From the NCBI GenBank assembly GCA_049644345.1, contig JBARRS010000057.1, positions 1 through 16,435 of the forward strand: a stretch of 16,435 nt of DNA. The letters are read 5' to 3'. The notes below the pieces were generated by a model. It ran no database searches. It saw only the letters and a program-made list of their open reading frames with translations, and was not told where the DNA came from. This document shows positions 6,864 to 13,188 of the stretch, piece by piece (within the stretch, counting starts at the first letter, position 1; every line of letters begins with the position of its first letter). The DNA comes from JBARRS01 sp049644345 (GTDB lineage Bacteria; Actinomycetota; Thermoleophilia; Gaiellales; Gaiellaceae). The translations under genes and the position numbers were made by a program.

Positions 6864-7118
6864 GTGGGAGCAGTCGCGATGGATCTGCGCCAGACGTCCG
6901 GGTACCTCGTCGCGGACGCTCAGGGCCGGCTCGTCGGCCGGGTCGAGGGGCCGATGTACGGCACGGCGCCCGACGTCCCGGACGCACTGGCAGTTCGTTC
7001 AGGCCTCTTCTCGCGCCGGCGCCGCGTCGTGCCCGCCGAGACGATCGACCAGATCGACGAGGCGAGCGGCGTGATCGGCCTGCGCGTCGTTCGCGACACG
7101 CTCCGCAGCTTTCTCTAG
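6864..7118 (+). CDS. Small PRC-barrel-like domain protein
   Basis: This is an 84-aa protein if read from GTG 6864, or 79 aa from ATG 6879. The first start has a leaderless-type -10 hexamer 6 nt upstream; the second has GGGAG 8 nt upstream, so the start is not settled. The body fits a PRC-barrel beta-barrel: an opening strand GYLVADAQGRLVGRVEG with the usual D..G..vG pattern, then LAVRSGLFSRRRRVVP and a closing IDEASGVIGLRV. PRC-barrels are small protein- or RNA-contact modules found in RimM and photosynthetic reaction centre H subunits; stand-alone actinobacterial ones have no agreed function. It lies 33 bp before the lipoprotein gene, which has no clear promoter, so the two may form an operon. 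Confidence 0.72.
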   Translation: MGAVAMDLRQTSGYLVADAQGRLVGRVEGPMYGTAPDVPDALAVRSGLFSRRRRVVPAETIDQIDEASGVIGLRVVRDTLRSFL

Positions 7119-7151
7119 GACGCAGCCGACCTCGCCGCGCGTAGTCGAGGC

Positions 7152-8684
7152 GTGCGGGTACGCCTCGTCATGTTCGGCGCGCTCGTCGCGACGCTGGCCG
7201 TCGGCTGCAACCACGCGGAGCACGCGCTCCAGCCACAGCCGTCGCTCGGCATGTTGCGCCGGTCCGGCTCCTTCGGGGTCGTCGTCGACGCGCGCACAGG
7301 CAGCGCCCTGGCCGCGGTTCGCTTCAATCAACCGATCCGCGCTGCGGTCGCCGACGGCCACGGCGGCTGGTTCATCGGCGGTGGGTTCATCCGCGCAAAC
7401 GGCGCACTTCGCAAGCGGCTCGCACACATCGACTCGAACGGACGGCTCGACCGCGCATGGCGGCCGGAGGCGAACGGCAACGGCGTCTCGGTGACGTCGC
7501 TCGCGCTGATCGGCTCGCGCCTCTACGTCGCCGGTGACTTCGGGTTCATCAACCATCACCGACATTTCCACCTTGCCGCGCTCGCCGCGCGCACCGGCCG
7601 GCTCGACGAAGCCTGGCGGCCGCCGGAAAATCGACCGTTCTGGAACAACGTGCTCCTTGCGGCCGGGCGCCGCCTGATCGCCGGCGGCGGGGGCGGATCC
7701 GAGGGCGCCTCCGCCGTCGTAGCGCTCGATCCGAAGACGGGGAGGCTCGACCCGACGTGGCGCGCGAACGTCGACGCGAGCAATCTCGAAGGCGGCGGCG
7801 TCTACACGCTCGAGCAGACGGGCCCACGCCTATTCGTCGGGGGGACGTTCAGCTCGGTCGACGGCGTCACTCGGTCTGGCCTGGCCGCCCTCGACTCGAA
7901 GACCGGCGCACTCGACCGCTCCTGGAGGCTGCCGAAGGTGACGACCGAGGCCTGCTTCTCCTGCAGCACTCTCTTCGCAGTCGCGGCCGGATCGCGCCTG
8001 ATCTACGCGAGCGTCAACGGCCCTGCCCGCTATCAACTGGTCGCGCTCGACACGCGGACGGGGCGGATGGATCCTCGCTGGCGTACACGACTCAGCCTGA
8101 CGAGCTCGATCTACGTTGGCAGCTCCGGTCTCGCTCTCGCGCGTGCGGGCTCGCGCGTCTACGTCGCCGGTGATTTCGACGGGGTCAGCGGCAGCAAGCG
8201 CCACGGCTTCGCCGCCCTCGATGCGACGGATGCCCACGTGCTGCCTTCGTGGAACCCGCGCGCGAACACGGTGTCCGGGTCGGTGCTCGCGAAGTCGGGC
8301 TCGCGACTGCTCGTGGGGGTCCAGCTCTCCCACGACGTCGGCTTCGATTTCGCGGGCTTGACGACCTTTCGGCCGGTCCGCCGCCTGCGCCTCCTGCTCG
8401 CGCTCAGCGGCTCCGGCAGCGTCCGGATCGGCATCGGCCGGGGCTGCGCGTACAACCCGTGGTCGACGAGCGGCCGGTGCAACGGCAAGGTCTTCCGGCG
8501 GATCGGGACGGTTCGATTCGTCGCGGCGGGGAGGCGCCGCTTCACCCATAGCCTTCGAGACCTGCCTTCGGGCCGCTACTTCCTCCGCTCCGTCCCGCAG
8601 GCGCAGGGTGGTCCGCCGCAGCCGGCGGGCGACCTGCCTTTCCGCGTCGGCCCACCAACCCCAAAACGACCACGAGGCGCCTAA
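7152..8684 (+). CDS. Predicted lipoprotein with beta-propeller-like repeats
   Basis: This is a 510-aa exported protein. MRVRLVMFGALVATLAVGC is a lipoprotein signal with lipobox AVGC and Cys19 as the lipidated residue. The body (about 40-390) carries repeats of roughly 45-60 residues built on G(S/P)RL(Y/F)V(A/G)G.F, then AALD..TG.LD..WR. The closing LD..WR-type units begin near residues 99, 151, 199 and 254, with a further MDPRWR and a degenerate SWNP later. This matches the delta-60 / DUF5122-like repeat class predicted to fold as a beta-propeller. A C-terminal beta-rich domain (about 395-500) has two nearby cysteines (GCAYN and GRCNG), possibly a disulfide. It is presumably anchored on the outer face of the membrane; the ligand is unknown. 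The start is GTG 7152, because starting at ATG 7170 would remove the basic n-region. It probably follows the PRC-barrel gene in one transcript. Confidence 0.75.
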   Translation: MRVRLVMFGALVATLAVGCNHAEHALQPQPSLGMLRRSGSFGVVVDARTGSALAAVRFNQPIRAAVADGHGGWFIGGGFIRANGALRKRLAHIDSNGRLDRAWRPEANGNGVSVTSLALIGSRLYVAGDFGFINHHRHFHLAALAARTGRLDEAWRPPENRPFWNNVLLAAGRRLIAGGGGGSEGASAVVALDPKTGRLDPTWRANVDASNLEGGGVYTLEQTGPRLFVGGTFSSVDGVTRSGLAALDSKTGALDRSWRLPKVTTEACFSCSTLFAVAAGSRLIYASVNGPARYQLVALDTRTGRMDPRWRTRLSLTSSIYVGSSGLALARAGSRVYVAGDFDGVSGSKRHGFAALDATDAHVLPSWNPRANTVSGSVLAKSGSRLLVGVQLSHDVGFDFAGLTTFRPVRRLRLLLALSGSGSVRIGIGRGCAYNPWSTSGRCNGKVFRRIGTVRFVAAGRRRFTHSLRDLPSGRYFLRSVPQAQGGPPQPAGDLPFRVGPPTPKRPRGA

Positions 8685-8714
8685 TCCGGCACCTCGCGGT
8701 CGGCCGTCAGATTG

Positions 8715-8739
8715 GCCTCGCCAGCCGCACAGGCGAGGC
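8715..8739. terminator. Inverted repeat between convergent genes, possible bidirectional terminator
   Basis: GCCTCGCC (8715-8722) and GGCGAGGC (8732-8739) form a perfect 8-bp stem with a 9-nt loop, between the ends of the lipoprotein and glutamine synthetase genes. Neither side has a strict U-run, though both flanks are relatively AT-rich for this genome. Position and stem favour a terminator. Confidence 0.5.
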
Positions 8740-8774
8740 ACAAATCCAATTCTCTACGTTTCCGCGCCTGAACG

Positions 8775-10139
8775 CTAGAGCACCGGCAGGTACCGCTCCA
8801 GCTCCCACTCCGTGAGCTGAACGCGGTACTCGTCCCACTCCTTTCGCTTCAGCTCGACGTAGCGATCGAAGATGTGCGGGCCGAGAGCCTTGCGGGCGAG
8901 CTCGGACTGCGCCAGCTCGTCGATCGCCTCGCCGAGCGTCTCCGGCAGGGAGACGATCCCCCGCTCCCGGCGCTGCTCCGCCGTCAGGTGGTAGAGGTTG
9001 GTCTCCATCGGCTCGGGCAGCTCGTATCCACGCTCGATCCCCTCCAGGCCGGCGTGGAGGAGCGCGGCGAAGGTCAGATACGGGTTGCAGGCCGGGTCGG
9101 GGCAACGGATCTCTGCCCGCGTCGCCTGCTCCGCACCCGGCTTGTAGAGCGGGATGCGGATCAGCGCGGAACGGTTGCGGCGCGACCACGCGACGTAGAC
9201 GGGCGCCTCGTAGCCAGGAACGAGCCGCTTGTACGAGTTGACCCACTGGGCGAACACGGCCGCGATCTCCCGCGCGTGCCGCAGCTGGCCGGCGATGAAT
9301 GCCTTGCCGTTGCCGGAGAGATGCCACTCGTCGTCCCCGTCGAAGAACGCGTTCCGCCCGTCGGCGAACAGTGACTGGTGCGTGTGCATCCCCGAGCCGT
9401 TCTCGCCGAAGATCGGCTTCGGCATGAAGGTCGCGTGAAAGCCGTCCTTCTTTGCGATCTCCTTGACGATCAGTCGATACGTGATCGTGTGGTCGGCCAT
9501 GTCGAGCGCGGGCGCGAAGCGCATGTCGATCTCGTGCTGCGAGGGGCCGACCTCGTGGTGGACGTACTCGATCGGGATTCCCATCGACTCGAGTGCCCGC
9601 ACCGTCTCCTGACGCAGCTCCGAGGCTGCGTCCAGCGTCGTCATCGCGAAGTAGCCGCCCTCGTCGAGCGTCTCGGTCCCGGTCGAGTCCTTGAAGAGGA
9701 AGTACTCGAGCTCGGGGCCGACGTTGAAGGTGTCGAAGCCCATCGACCGCATCCGCTCGAGCGCGCGGCGAAGGACGTAGCGCGGGTCGCCCTCGTAGGG
9801 CTTGCCGTCGGGCGTGACGATGTCGCAGATCATCCGCGCGACGCGCGTCTCGCCCGGCTTCCACGGCATCAGCTGGAAGGTCTCCGGATCCGGGATCGCG
9901 ACCATGTCCGACTCCTCGATCGCGTTGAACCCGGTGATCGACGAGCCGTCGAAGCCCATCCCGTCGTCGAGCGCGTCCTCGACCTCGCCCGGCGTGATCG
10001 CGAAGCTCTTGAGATGCCCCTCGAGGTCCGTGAACCAGAGCAGGACGAACTCGACCTGCTCCTCTTCCATCCGCTTCAGCGCCGTCCGGCGCGCCTCGGG
10101 ATCGCTCGTCGCCCGCGCTTTCGTCTCGACTTGCGCCAT
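8775..10139 (-). CDS. glnA: Glutamine synthetase type I, GlnA2/GSI-alpha-like
   Basis: This 454-aa enzyme joins ammonium to glutamate using ATP, in the cytoplasm, as a dodecamer in this family. Visible motifs are GFDGSS (62-67, subunit-interface Asp/Ser), GPELEYFLF with metal ligands Glu143 and Glu145, HHEVGPSQHEID (194-205), GSGMHTHQS with His252, NSYKRLVPGYEAP with flap Glu311, RNRSALIRIP, and CNPYLTF. It lacks the roughly 25-residue insertion of the beta type and best resembles mycobacterial GlnA2 and Bacillus-type GSI-alpha. The loop SSITGFNAIEESD has Ala73 where B. subtilis has Arg62, the residue used for glutamine feedback, so that feedback mode is probably absent. NLYHL (381-385) keeps a tyrosine at the adenylylation position, although alpha-type enzymes are generally not adenylylated. 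The start is ATG 10139, with AAGGAGGAGAAC directly upstream. Its leader carries a terminator/antiterminator pair. It follows the ABC-2 exporter genes. Confidence 0.93.
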   Translation of the reverse strand: MAQVETKARATSDPEARRTALKRMEEEQVEFVLLWFTDLEGHLKSFAITPGEVEDALDDGMGFDGSSITGFNAIEESDMVAIPDPETFQLMPWKPGETRVARMICDIVTPDGKPYEGDPRYVLRRALERMRSMGFDTFNVGPELEYFLFKDSTGTETLDEGGYFAMTTLDAASELRQETVRALESMGIPIEYVHHEVGPSQHEIDMRFAPALDMADHTITYRLIVKEIAKKDGFHATFMPKPIFGENGSGMHTHQSLFADGRNAFFDGDDEWHLSGNGKAFIAGQLRHAREIAAVFAQWVNSYKRLVPGYEAPVYVAWSRRNRSALIRIPLYKPGAEQATRAEIRCPDPACNPYLTFAALLHAGLEGIERGYELPEPMETNLYHLTAEQRRERGIVSLPETLGEAIDELAQSELARKALGPHIFDRYVELKRKEWDEYRVQLTEWELERYLPVL

Positions 10140-10162
10140 GTTCTCCTCCTTGAAAACACAAA

Positions 10163-10190
10163 GGCCCCGAGCGCCGAAGCGCCCGAGGCC
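10163..10190 (-). terminator. Intrinsic terminator hairpin in the leader of the first glutamine synthetase gene
   Basis: On the minus strand a 12-bp stem (two G-U pairs) closes a TTCG tetraloop: GGCCTCGGGCGC, loop, GCGCTCGGGGCC. It is followed by TTTGTGTTTTC, then the ribosome-binding site. As it lies between a -10 hexamer and the gene's own ribosome site, it looks like an attenuator and not an end-of-gene terminator. Confidence 0.72.
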
Positions 10191-10200
10191 ACGTCGCCTC
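10185..10200 (-). promoter_or_regulatory. Candidate antiterminator hairpin, first glutamine synthetase leader
   Basis: On the minus strand GAGGC, hexaloop GACGTG and GCCTC form a 5-bp hairpin, extendable by two wobble pairs. Its 3' arm and last loop base (10185-10190) are also part of the 5' arm of the terminator at 10163-10190, so only one of the two structures can form. Confidence 0.5.
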
Positions 10201-10212
10201 AATTACCGCCTC

Positions 10213-10218
10213 AGTCTA
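10213..10218 (-). promoter_or_regulatory. -10 hexamer of the first glutamine synthetase promoter
   Basis: On the minus strand TGTG precedes TAGACT (extended -10 type). Transcription would start near 10206, giving a leader of about 67 nt that begins just before the antiterminator hairpin. No convincing -35 is visible. Confidence 0.45.
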
Positions 10219-10255
10219 CACAGCGAGCGGCGGCGGCGTGACCAGCCGGACTCGA

Positions 10256-11089
10256 TCATCCCGACCGCTTCAGCTTCCCGTGCTTCTTCGCGTACCGCTC
10301 GCCGGCGCGAAAGACCTCGAGCCCGAGCGGGATCGAGACGACTCCGATCAAGATCAGCGGCCAGACATCTCCCCAGACGGCACCCGGGCCGGCCCCGTCG
10401 AGGATCGCATGCCGGATCCCGCGGAGCGCGTACGTGGCGGGCGAGACCGTCGAGAGCCACTGCATCCACTGCGGCAGCACCGAGACCGGGTAGTAGACGC
10501 CGGAGATCACCAGCAACGTCCCCTGTGCGATAAAGCCCATCTGCGTCCCTTTCTCGGGCGAGATCAGCGGGAGAACAGCAGTCATCATCCCGATCCCGAC
10601 GAACGAGATCGACGCGACGGCAAGGATCAGGAGCGCAGCTCCGAAGTCGGCCCCGGGCATGTGCAGCCCGAAGAACGCTGCCACGACGCCGAAGAGGATC
10701 GCGGTCCGGATCACGCCGTAGACGACCGCGAAGACACCCATCCCGATCAGGTGGATCGGCCGCGACAGCGGCGCCATGAACGTGTACTCGATCGTCCCCT
10801 CCCAGCGCTCCCAGGCGACTGTCTCCGTGAGTACCTCGAAGACGACGCCGAGGTACGACCAGATCACGGCGCCGATCAGCAGCGTCGTCGTCGCCCGCTG
10901 GACGTCGATGTGGCCGCCGGTGGCGTTGATCCCCTTCGCGATGAACACGATCGTGAGCGTGTTCGCAAGCGACCAGACGAAGAACGCGAGCTCCCACCAC
11001 GCGTACCGCCTGACGAGGTAGGCGTTGCGCTCGACAACGCCGCCGAGGCCGATCAACTCGTGGCGAAGCGCCAGGGTCAGAGTCCTCAC
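10256..11089 (-). CDS. ABC-2 type transporter permease
   Basis: This 277-aa membrane protein has about six hydrophobic segments: near residues 30-52, 68-90, 112-138, 148-172, 182-205 and 243-262. A hydrophilic N-terminus contains two basic stretches. SGVYYPVSVLPQWMQWLSTVSPATYALRGIRHA (about 194-227) is typical of ABC-2/DrrB-like exporters, where this region precedes the last helix. It should pair with the ATPase just upstream to export an unknown substrate (lipid, drug or polysaccharide families are all served by this class). The start is GTG 11089, forming a GTGA overlap with the ATPase stop, which implies translational coupling. The basic C-terminal tail ends 116 bp before the glutamine synthetase start, leaving room for that gene's own promoter and leader. 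Confidence 0.88.
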   Translation of the reverse strand: MRTLTLALRHELIGLGGVVERNAYLVRRYAWWELAFFVWSLANTLTIVFIAKGINATGGHIDVQRATTTLLIGAVIWSYLGVVFEVLTETVAWERWEGTIEYTFMAPLSRPIHLIGMGVFAVVYGVIRTAILFGVVAAFFGLHMPGADFGAALLILAVASISFVGIGMMTAVLPLISPEKGTQMGFIAQGTLLVISGVYYPVSVLPQWMQWLSTVSPATYALRGIRHAILDGAGPGAVWGDVWPLILIGVVSIPLGLEVFRAGERYAKKHGKLKRSG

Positions 11090-11910
11090 GCGAACACCTC
11101 CCGTTGCTCCGCATCGACGTCGCTTGCTTCCTCCTCGAAGGCGCGGCCGGTCACTGCGAAGAACGCGTCCTCGAGCGTCTCCGCCTCGTCGTAGAGCTCC
11201 TTCAGCTCGTCCGCGGGCGCGAGGCAGACCAGGCGGCCGCGGTCGAGGATGCCCACGCGGTCGGCGAGCGCCTCGGCCTCGACGAGGTCGTGCGTGCAGA
11301 GCAGGACGGTTGCGTCGTGCGTCTCGCGCACCTCACGGATGAACGCCTGCACCTCCTGCTTCGAGCGCGGGTCCAGACCCGTCGTCGGCTCGTCGAGCAG
11401 AAGCAGCATCGGCGCGGTCAGGAGCGCCCGCGCGAGCGCGACCTTCTGCTGCATCCCGCGCGAGAGGTTCTCCATCGGCTCGCCGCCGCGGTCGGCCGGG
11501 AAGCCGACCCGCTCGAGGATCGCGGGGATCTTCGTCCGTGTCTCGCGCGGGGTCATCCCGTAGAACCGCGCTGCGTAGCTCAGGTTCTCCCCCGCGGACA
11601 TCTTCTTGAAGAACGAGGCCTCGACCGAGACGCGGTTCACGAGCCGCCGGACGGCGCGCGGCTCCGCTGCGACGTCGTGGCCGAAGATCGACGCACTGCC
11701 GCCGTCGGGAAGAAGCAGCGTCGAGAGCAGCCGGACGAGGGTCGACTTCCCCGAGCCGTTCTGGCCGAGGATCGCGACACACTCTCCGCGCACCATCTCG
11801 AAGCTGACGTCGTCGAGAGCCGCAACACGCCGGCGCCGCTTGCGCAGGCCGGCGCGCCCATCACGGCGGACGAACTCCTTGCGCAGGTTGTCGACGGAAA
11901 GGGCGTACAT
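11086..11910 (-). CDS. ABC-2 exporter ATP-binding protein (DrrA-like)
   Basis: This 274-aa nucleotide-binding subunit energises the permease encoded next. Walker A is GQNGSGKS (49-56), the signature is NLSRGMQQ (148-155), Walker B is LLLLDEPTTGLD (169-180), and the switch histidine is His207 in CTHD. The Q-loop position appears as VSVEASFF, so the usual glutamine may be replaced. A basic insertion, RRDGRAGLRKRRRR (15-28), sits before the first core strand, and the acidic C-terminal tail (255-274) is longer than the minimal cassette. The ATG at 11910 has AAGGAGC upstream, so this gene is translated from a normal leader, unlike many of its neighbours. The 144 bp to the divergent protease gene must contain both promoters; the GGCGCC repeats at 11945 and 11969 there could form a weak stem. 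Confidence 0.9.
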   Translation of the reverse strand: MYALSVDNLRKEFVRRDGRAGLRKRRRRVAALDDVSFEMVRGECVAILGQNGSGKSTLVRLLSTLLLPDGGSASIFGHDVAAEPRAVRRLVNRVSVEASFFKKMSAGENLSYAARFYGMTPRETRTKIPAILERVGFPADRGGEPMENLSRGMQQKVALARALLTAPMLLLLDEPTTGLDPRSKQEVQAFIREVRETHDATVLLCTHDLVEAEALADRVGILDRGRLVCLAPADELKELYDEAETLEDAFFAVTGRAFEEEASDVDAEQREVFA

Positions 11911-12054
11911 GTTGCTCCTTCGAATCGGCGGGACACGAAAGCAGGGCGCCTTAACCTCAGAAACCGGCGGCGCCCGCGGGACGCTGTGTCAGCCGACGGG
12001 CAACATCGCGCCCTCACGTTACCTGCCGGGGCTGCCGATGACAAACCGCGCCGT

Positions 12055-12858
12055 ATGACCTACGACGAGACCTGGGACGACTCGCGGACGCGGCGCTCTC
12101 CGATCGTGCCGGTGGTCGCGCTGCTTGCGGTGCTGGCACTCGGAGCGTCGCTGCTGCTGCTCGTTCGCGAGAGCCGGGCGGTCGGAGTGGAGCGGACGGC
12201 CCGTCGTGCACAGGTCGCGGCGCTCACACGACGTGTTGCCGCTCTCGAGGCGCGCGACGCCCGCCTCACCGGACGGCTCGGCTCCGCGGAGCGGACGCTG
12301 AAGCGGCGGGAGGCGGGGATCGCGCCGCTCGCGGCGCGCGTGCTCCGCAGCGTCTTCACCGTTGAGGTCGACGGACGGCTGGGTAGCGGCTTCGTCGCCT
12401 GGCGCGACGGCGATTCGACCTATTTGCTGACCGCGAACCACGTCGTCGAGGGCACGGTGATCGGCGGTGTGACTGTCACGCGCAAAGGCAAGTCGTGGGC
12501 AGCCGAGATCTCGGCACAGGATCCGAAGAACGATCTCGCGCTGATCCGGATGAACGGGAAGCCGGCCGGCGCCGCGCCGCTCTGGCAGCGCCCGAGCAGG
12601 CGAGCTCCGCAGGTCGGCGATCAGCTGCTGCTCGTGGGCAGCCCGTTCGGCCTCGCCGGAACGGTCACGACGGGCGTCGTCAGCAGGGTCACGAAGAGCC
12701 TTGTCCAGACGGACGCCGCCGCGAACCCCGGCAACTCCGGCGGGCCTGCGATCGACCGTCAGGGGCAGGTCGTGGGCGTGCTCGTCGCGGGCGGCGGCGA
12801 GAACATCAACTTCGCGATCCGCATCGATCGCGTCTGCGTGAAGCTGCGGCGCTGCTAA
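12055..12858 (+). CDS. Membrane-anchored trypsin-like serine protease (HtrA/S1C-like, no PDZ)
   Basis: This is a 267-aa protein. Residues 15-37 form a single hydrophobic anchor after an acidic/basic N-terminus, so the catalytic part should face outside. Residues 42-86 (arginine- and alanine-rich heptads) look like a coiled coil. The protease domain (96-267) has all three catalytic residues: His129 in TANHVVEG, Asp160 in KNDLAL and Ser228 in NPGNSGGPAID. The oxyanion loop and the following GQVVGVLV strand are those of DegP/HtrA-type enzymes. Those usually carry one or two PDZ domains; here the protein ends at the end of the protease fold (INFAIRIDRV...), so substrate choice must work differently. 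The start is ATG 12055; the open frame upstream is antisense to the ABC ATPase. No strong ribosome site is visible. Its TAA overlaps the stop of the convergent small ORF. Confidence 0.85.
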   Translation: MTYDETWDDSRTRRSPIVPVVALLAVLALGASLLLLVRESRAVGVERTARRAQVAALTRRVAALEARDARLTGRLGSAERTLKRREAGIAPLAARVLRSVFTVEVDGRLGSGFVAWRDGDSTYLLTANHVVEGTVIGGVTVTRKGKSWAAEISAQDPKNDLALIRMNGKPAGAAPLWQRPSRRAPQVGDQLLLVGSPFGLAGTVTTGVVSRVTKSLVQTDAAANPGNSGGPAIDRQGQVVGVLVAGGGENINFAIRIDRVCVKLRRC

Positions 12859-13028
12859 CGCGAGCGTAGCCACGCCGCGGCGCGAAAACCGCCGGCGGCG
12901 ACGTCCTTCAGCGGGAGAACGAGGACGAGGGCCGGCGCAACAAAGCCCAGCGCAACAGCCCCGACCACCTCGCCGGTGAGGCGAGCTCCCCTCAAGACCC
13001 GTGCACCCATCCTGCCGAACTTTGGCAT
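12855..13028 (-). CDS. Predicted small single-pass membrane protein (57 aa)
   Basis: This is a short open frame with a basic N-terminus (MPKFGRMGARVLRGAR). One hydrophobic segment covers about residues 20-40 (VVGAVALGFVAPALVLVL), and the tail is basic and ends WLRSR. About three quarters of third codon positions are G or C, consistent with coding but slightly below the neighbours. GAAGG lies 7 nt before the ATG at 13028. The frame fills a stretch that would otherwise be empty, and it ends in a CTAA shared with the convergent protease stop, the same tail-to-tail packing as ABC-F/clpS. I recognise no family. The positive-inside rule would place the N-terminus in the cytoplasm. It may be real or a chance ORF; homologues at the same place next to glnA would decide. 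Confidence 0.5.
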   Translation of the reverse strand: MPKFGRMGARVLRGARLTGEVVGAVALGFVAPALVLVLPLKDVAAGGFRAAAWLRSR

Positions 13029-13084
13029 CTCGTCGCCTTCAACGCCAGACTCCCGGCCGAACTTCCTCCGTCCGGCGCATCCGA

Positions 13085-13090
13085 TAGCGT
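13085..13090 (+). promoter_or_regulatory. Possible -10 hexamer of the glnA-glnB-amt promoter
   Basis: TAGCGT fits the TAnnnT pattern and would start transcription near 13097, just before the first leader hairpin. This leaves a leader of about 92 nt. The evidence is the hexamer and its place relative to the hairpins only. Confidence 0.35.
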
Positions 13091-13101
13091 CGCGGTTGCG
13101 C

Positions 13102-13137
13102 TCGTCGACGTAGGCGGCGCAGCAGGCGATGGTGCCT
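13102..13137 (+). promoter_or_regulatory. Candidate tandem hexaloop hairpins (antiterminator) in the glnA operon leader
   Basis: Hairpin 1 pairs TCGTC (13102-13106) with GGCGG (13113-13117), including two G-U pairs, around hexaloop GACGTA. Hairpin 2 pairs AGGC (13124-13127) with GCCT (13134-13137) around hexaloop GATGGT. Six bases separate them. The 3' arm of hairpin 2 is also the first part of the terminator stem, so the two exclude each other. Two adjacent hexaloop hairpins, the second overlapping a terminator, is the layout bound by ANTAR antiterminators, though the loops do not carry the A1/G4 residues I recall for that class. Confidence 0.42.
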
Positions 13138-13167
13138 CGGGAACGCTCCGCGTCCCGGGGCTTTTTT
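13134..13167 (+). terminator. Intrinsic terminator in the glnA operon leader (attenuator)
   Basis: GCCTCGGGA (13134-13142) pairs with TCCCGGGGC (13153-13161), with one G-U pair. An inner CGC/GCG extension follows after a bulged A, and six T residues come next (13162-13167). The ribosome site and ATG lie 10-22 nt beyond, so the terminator guards entry into the operon. Confidence 0.78.
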
Positions 13168-13188
13168 GTTGGTCCGAAGGGAGGTTCG

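Noticed and set aside
11104..12054. Upstream extension of the protease open frame
   Set aside because: It lies antisense to the ABC ATPase; the recognisable protein begins at the ATG at 12055 just before the membrane anchor.
13102..13137. A canonical ANTAR-binding RNA
   Set aside because: The loops do not have A at position 1, and the first glutamine synthetase leader lacks the first hairpin; kept only as a candidate variant.
13097..13188. Cyanobacterial-type glutamine riboswitch (glnA RNA)
   Set aside because: I could not find its three-helix junction; the leader is fully accounted for by two short hairpins and a terminator.
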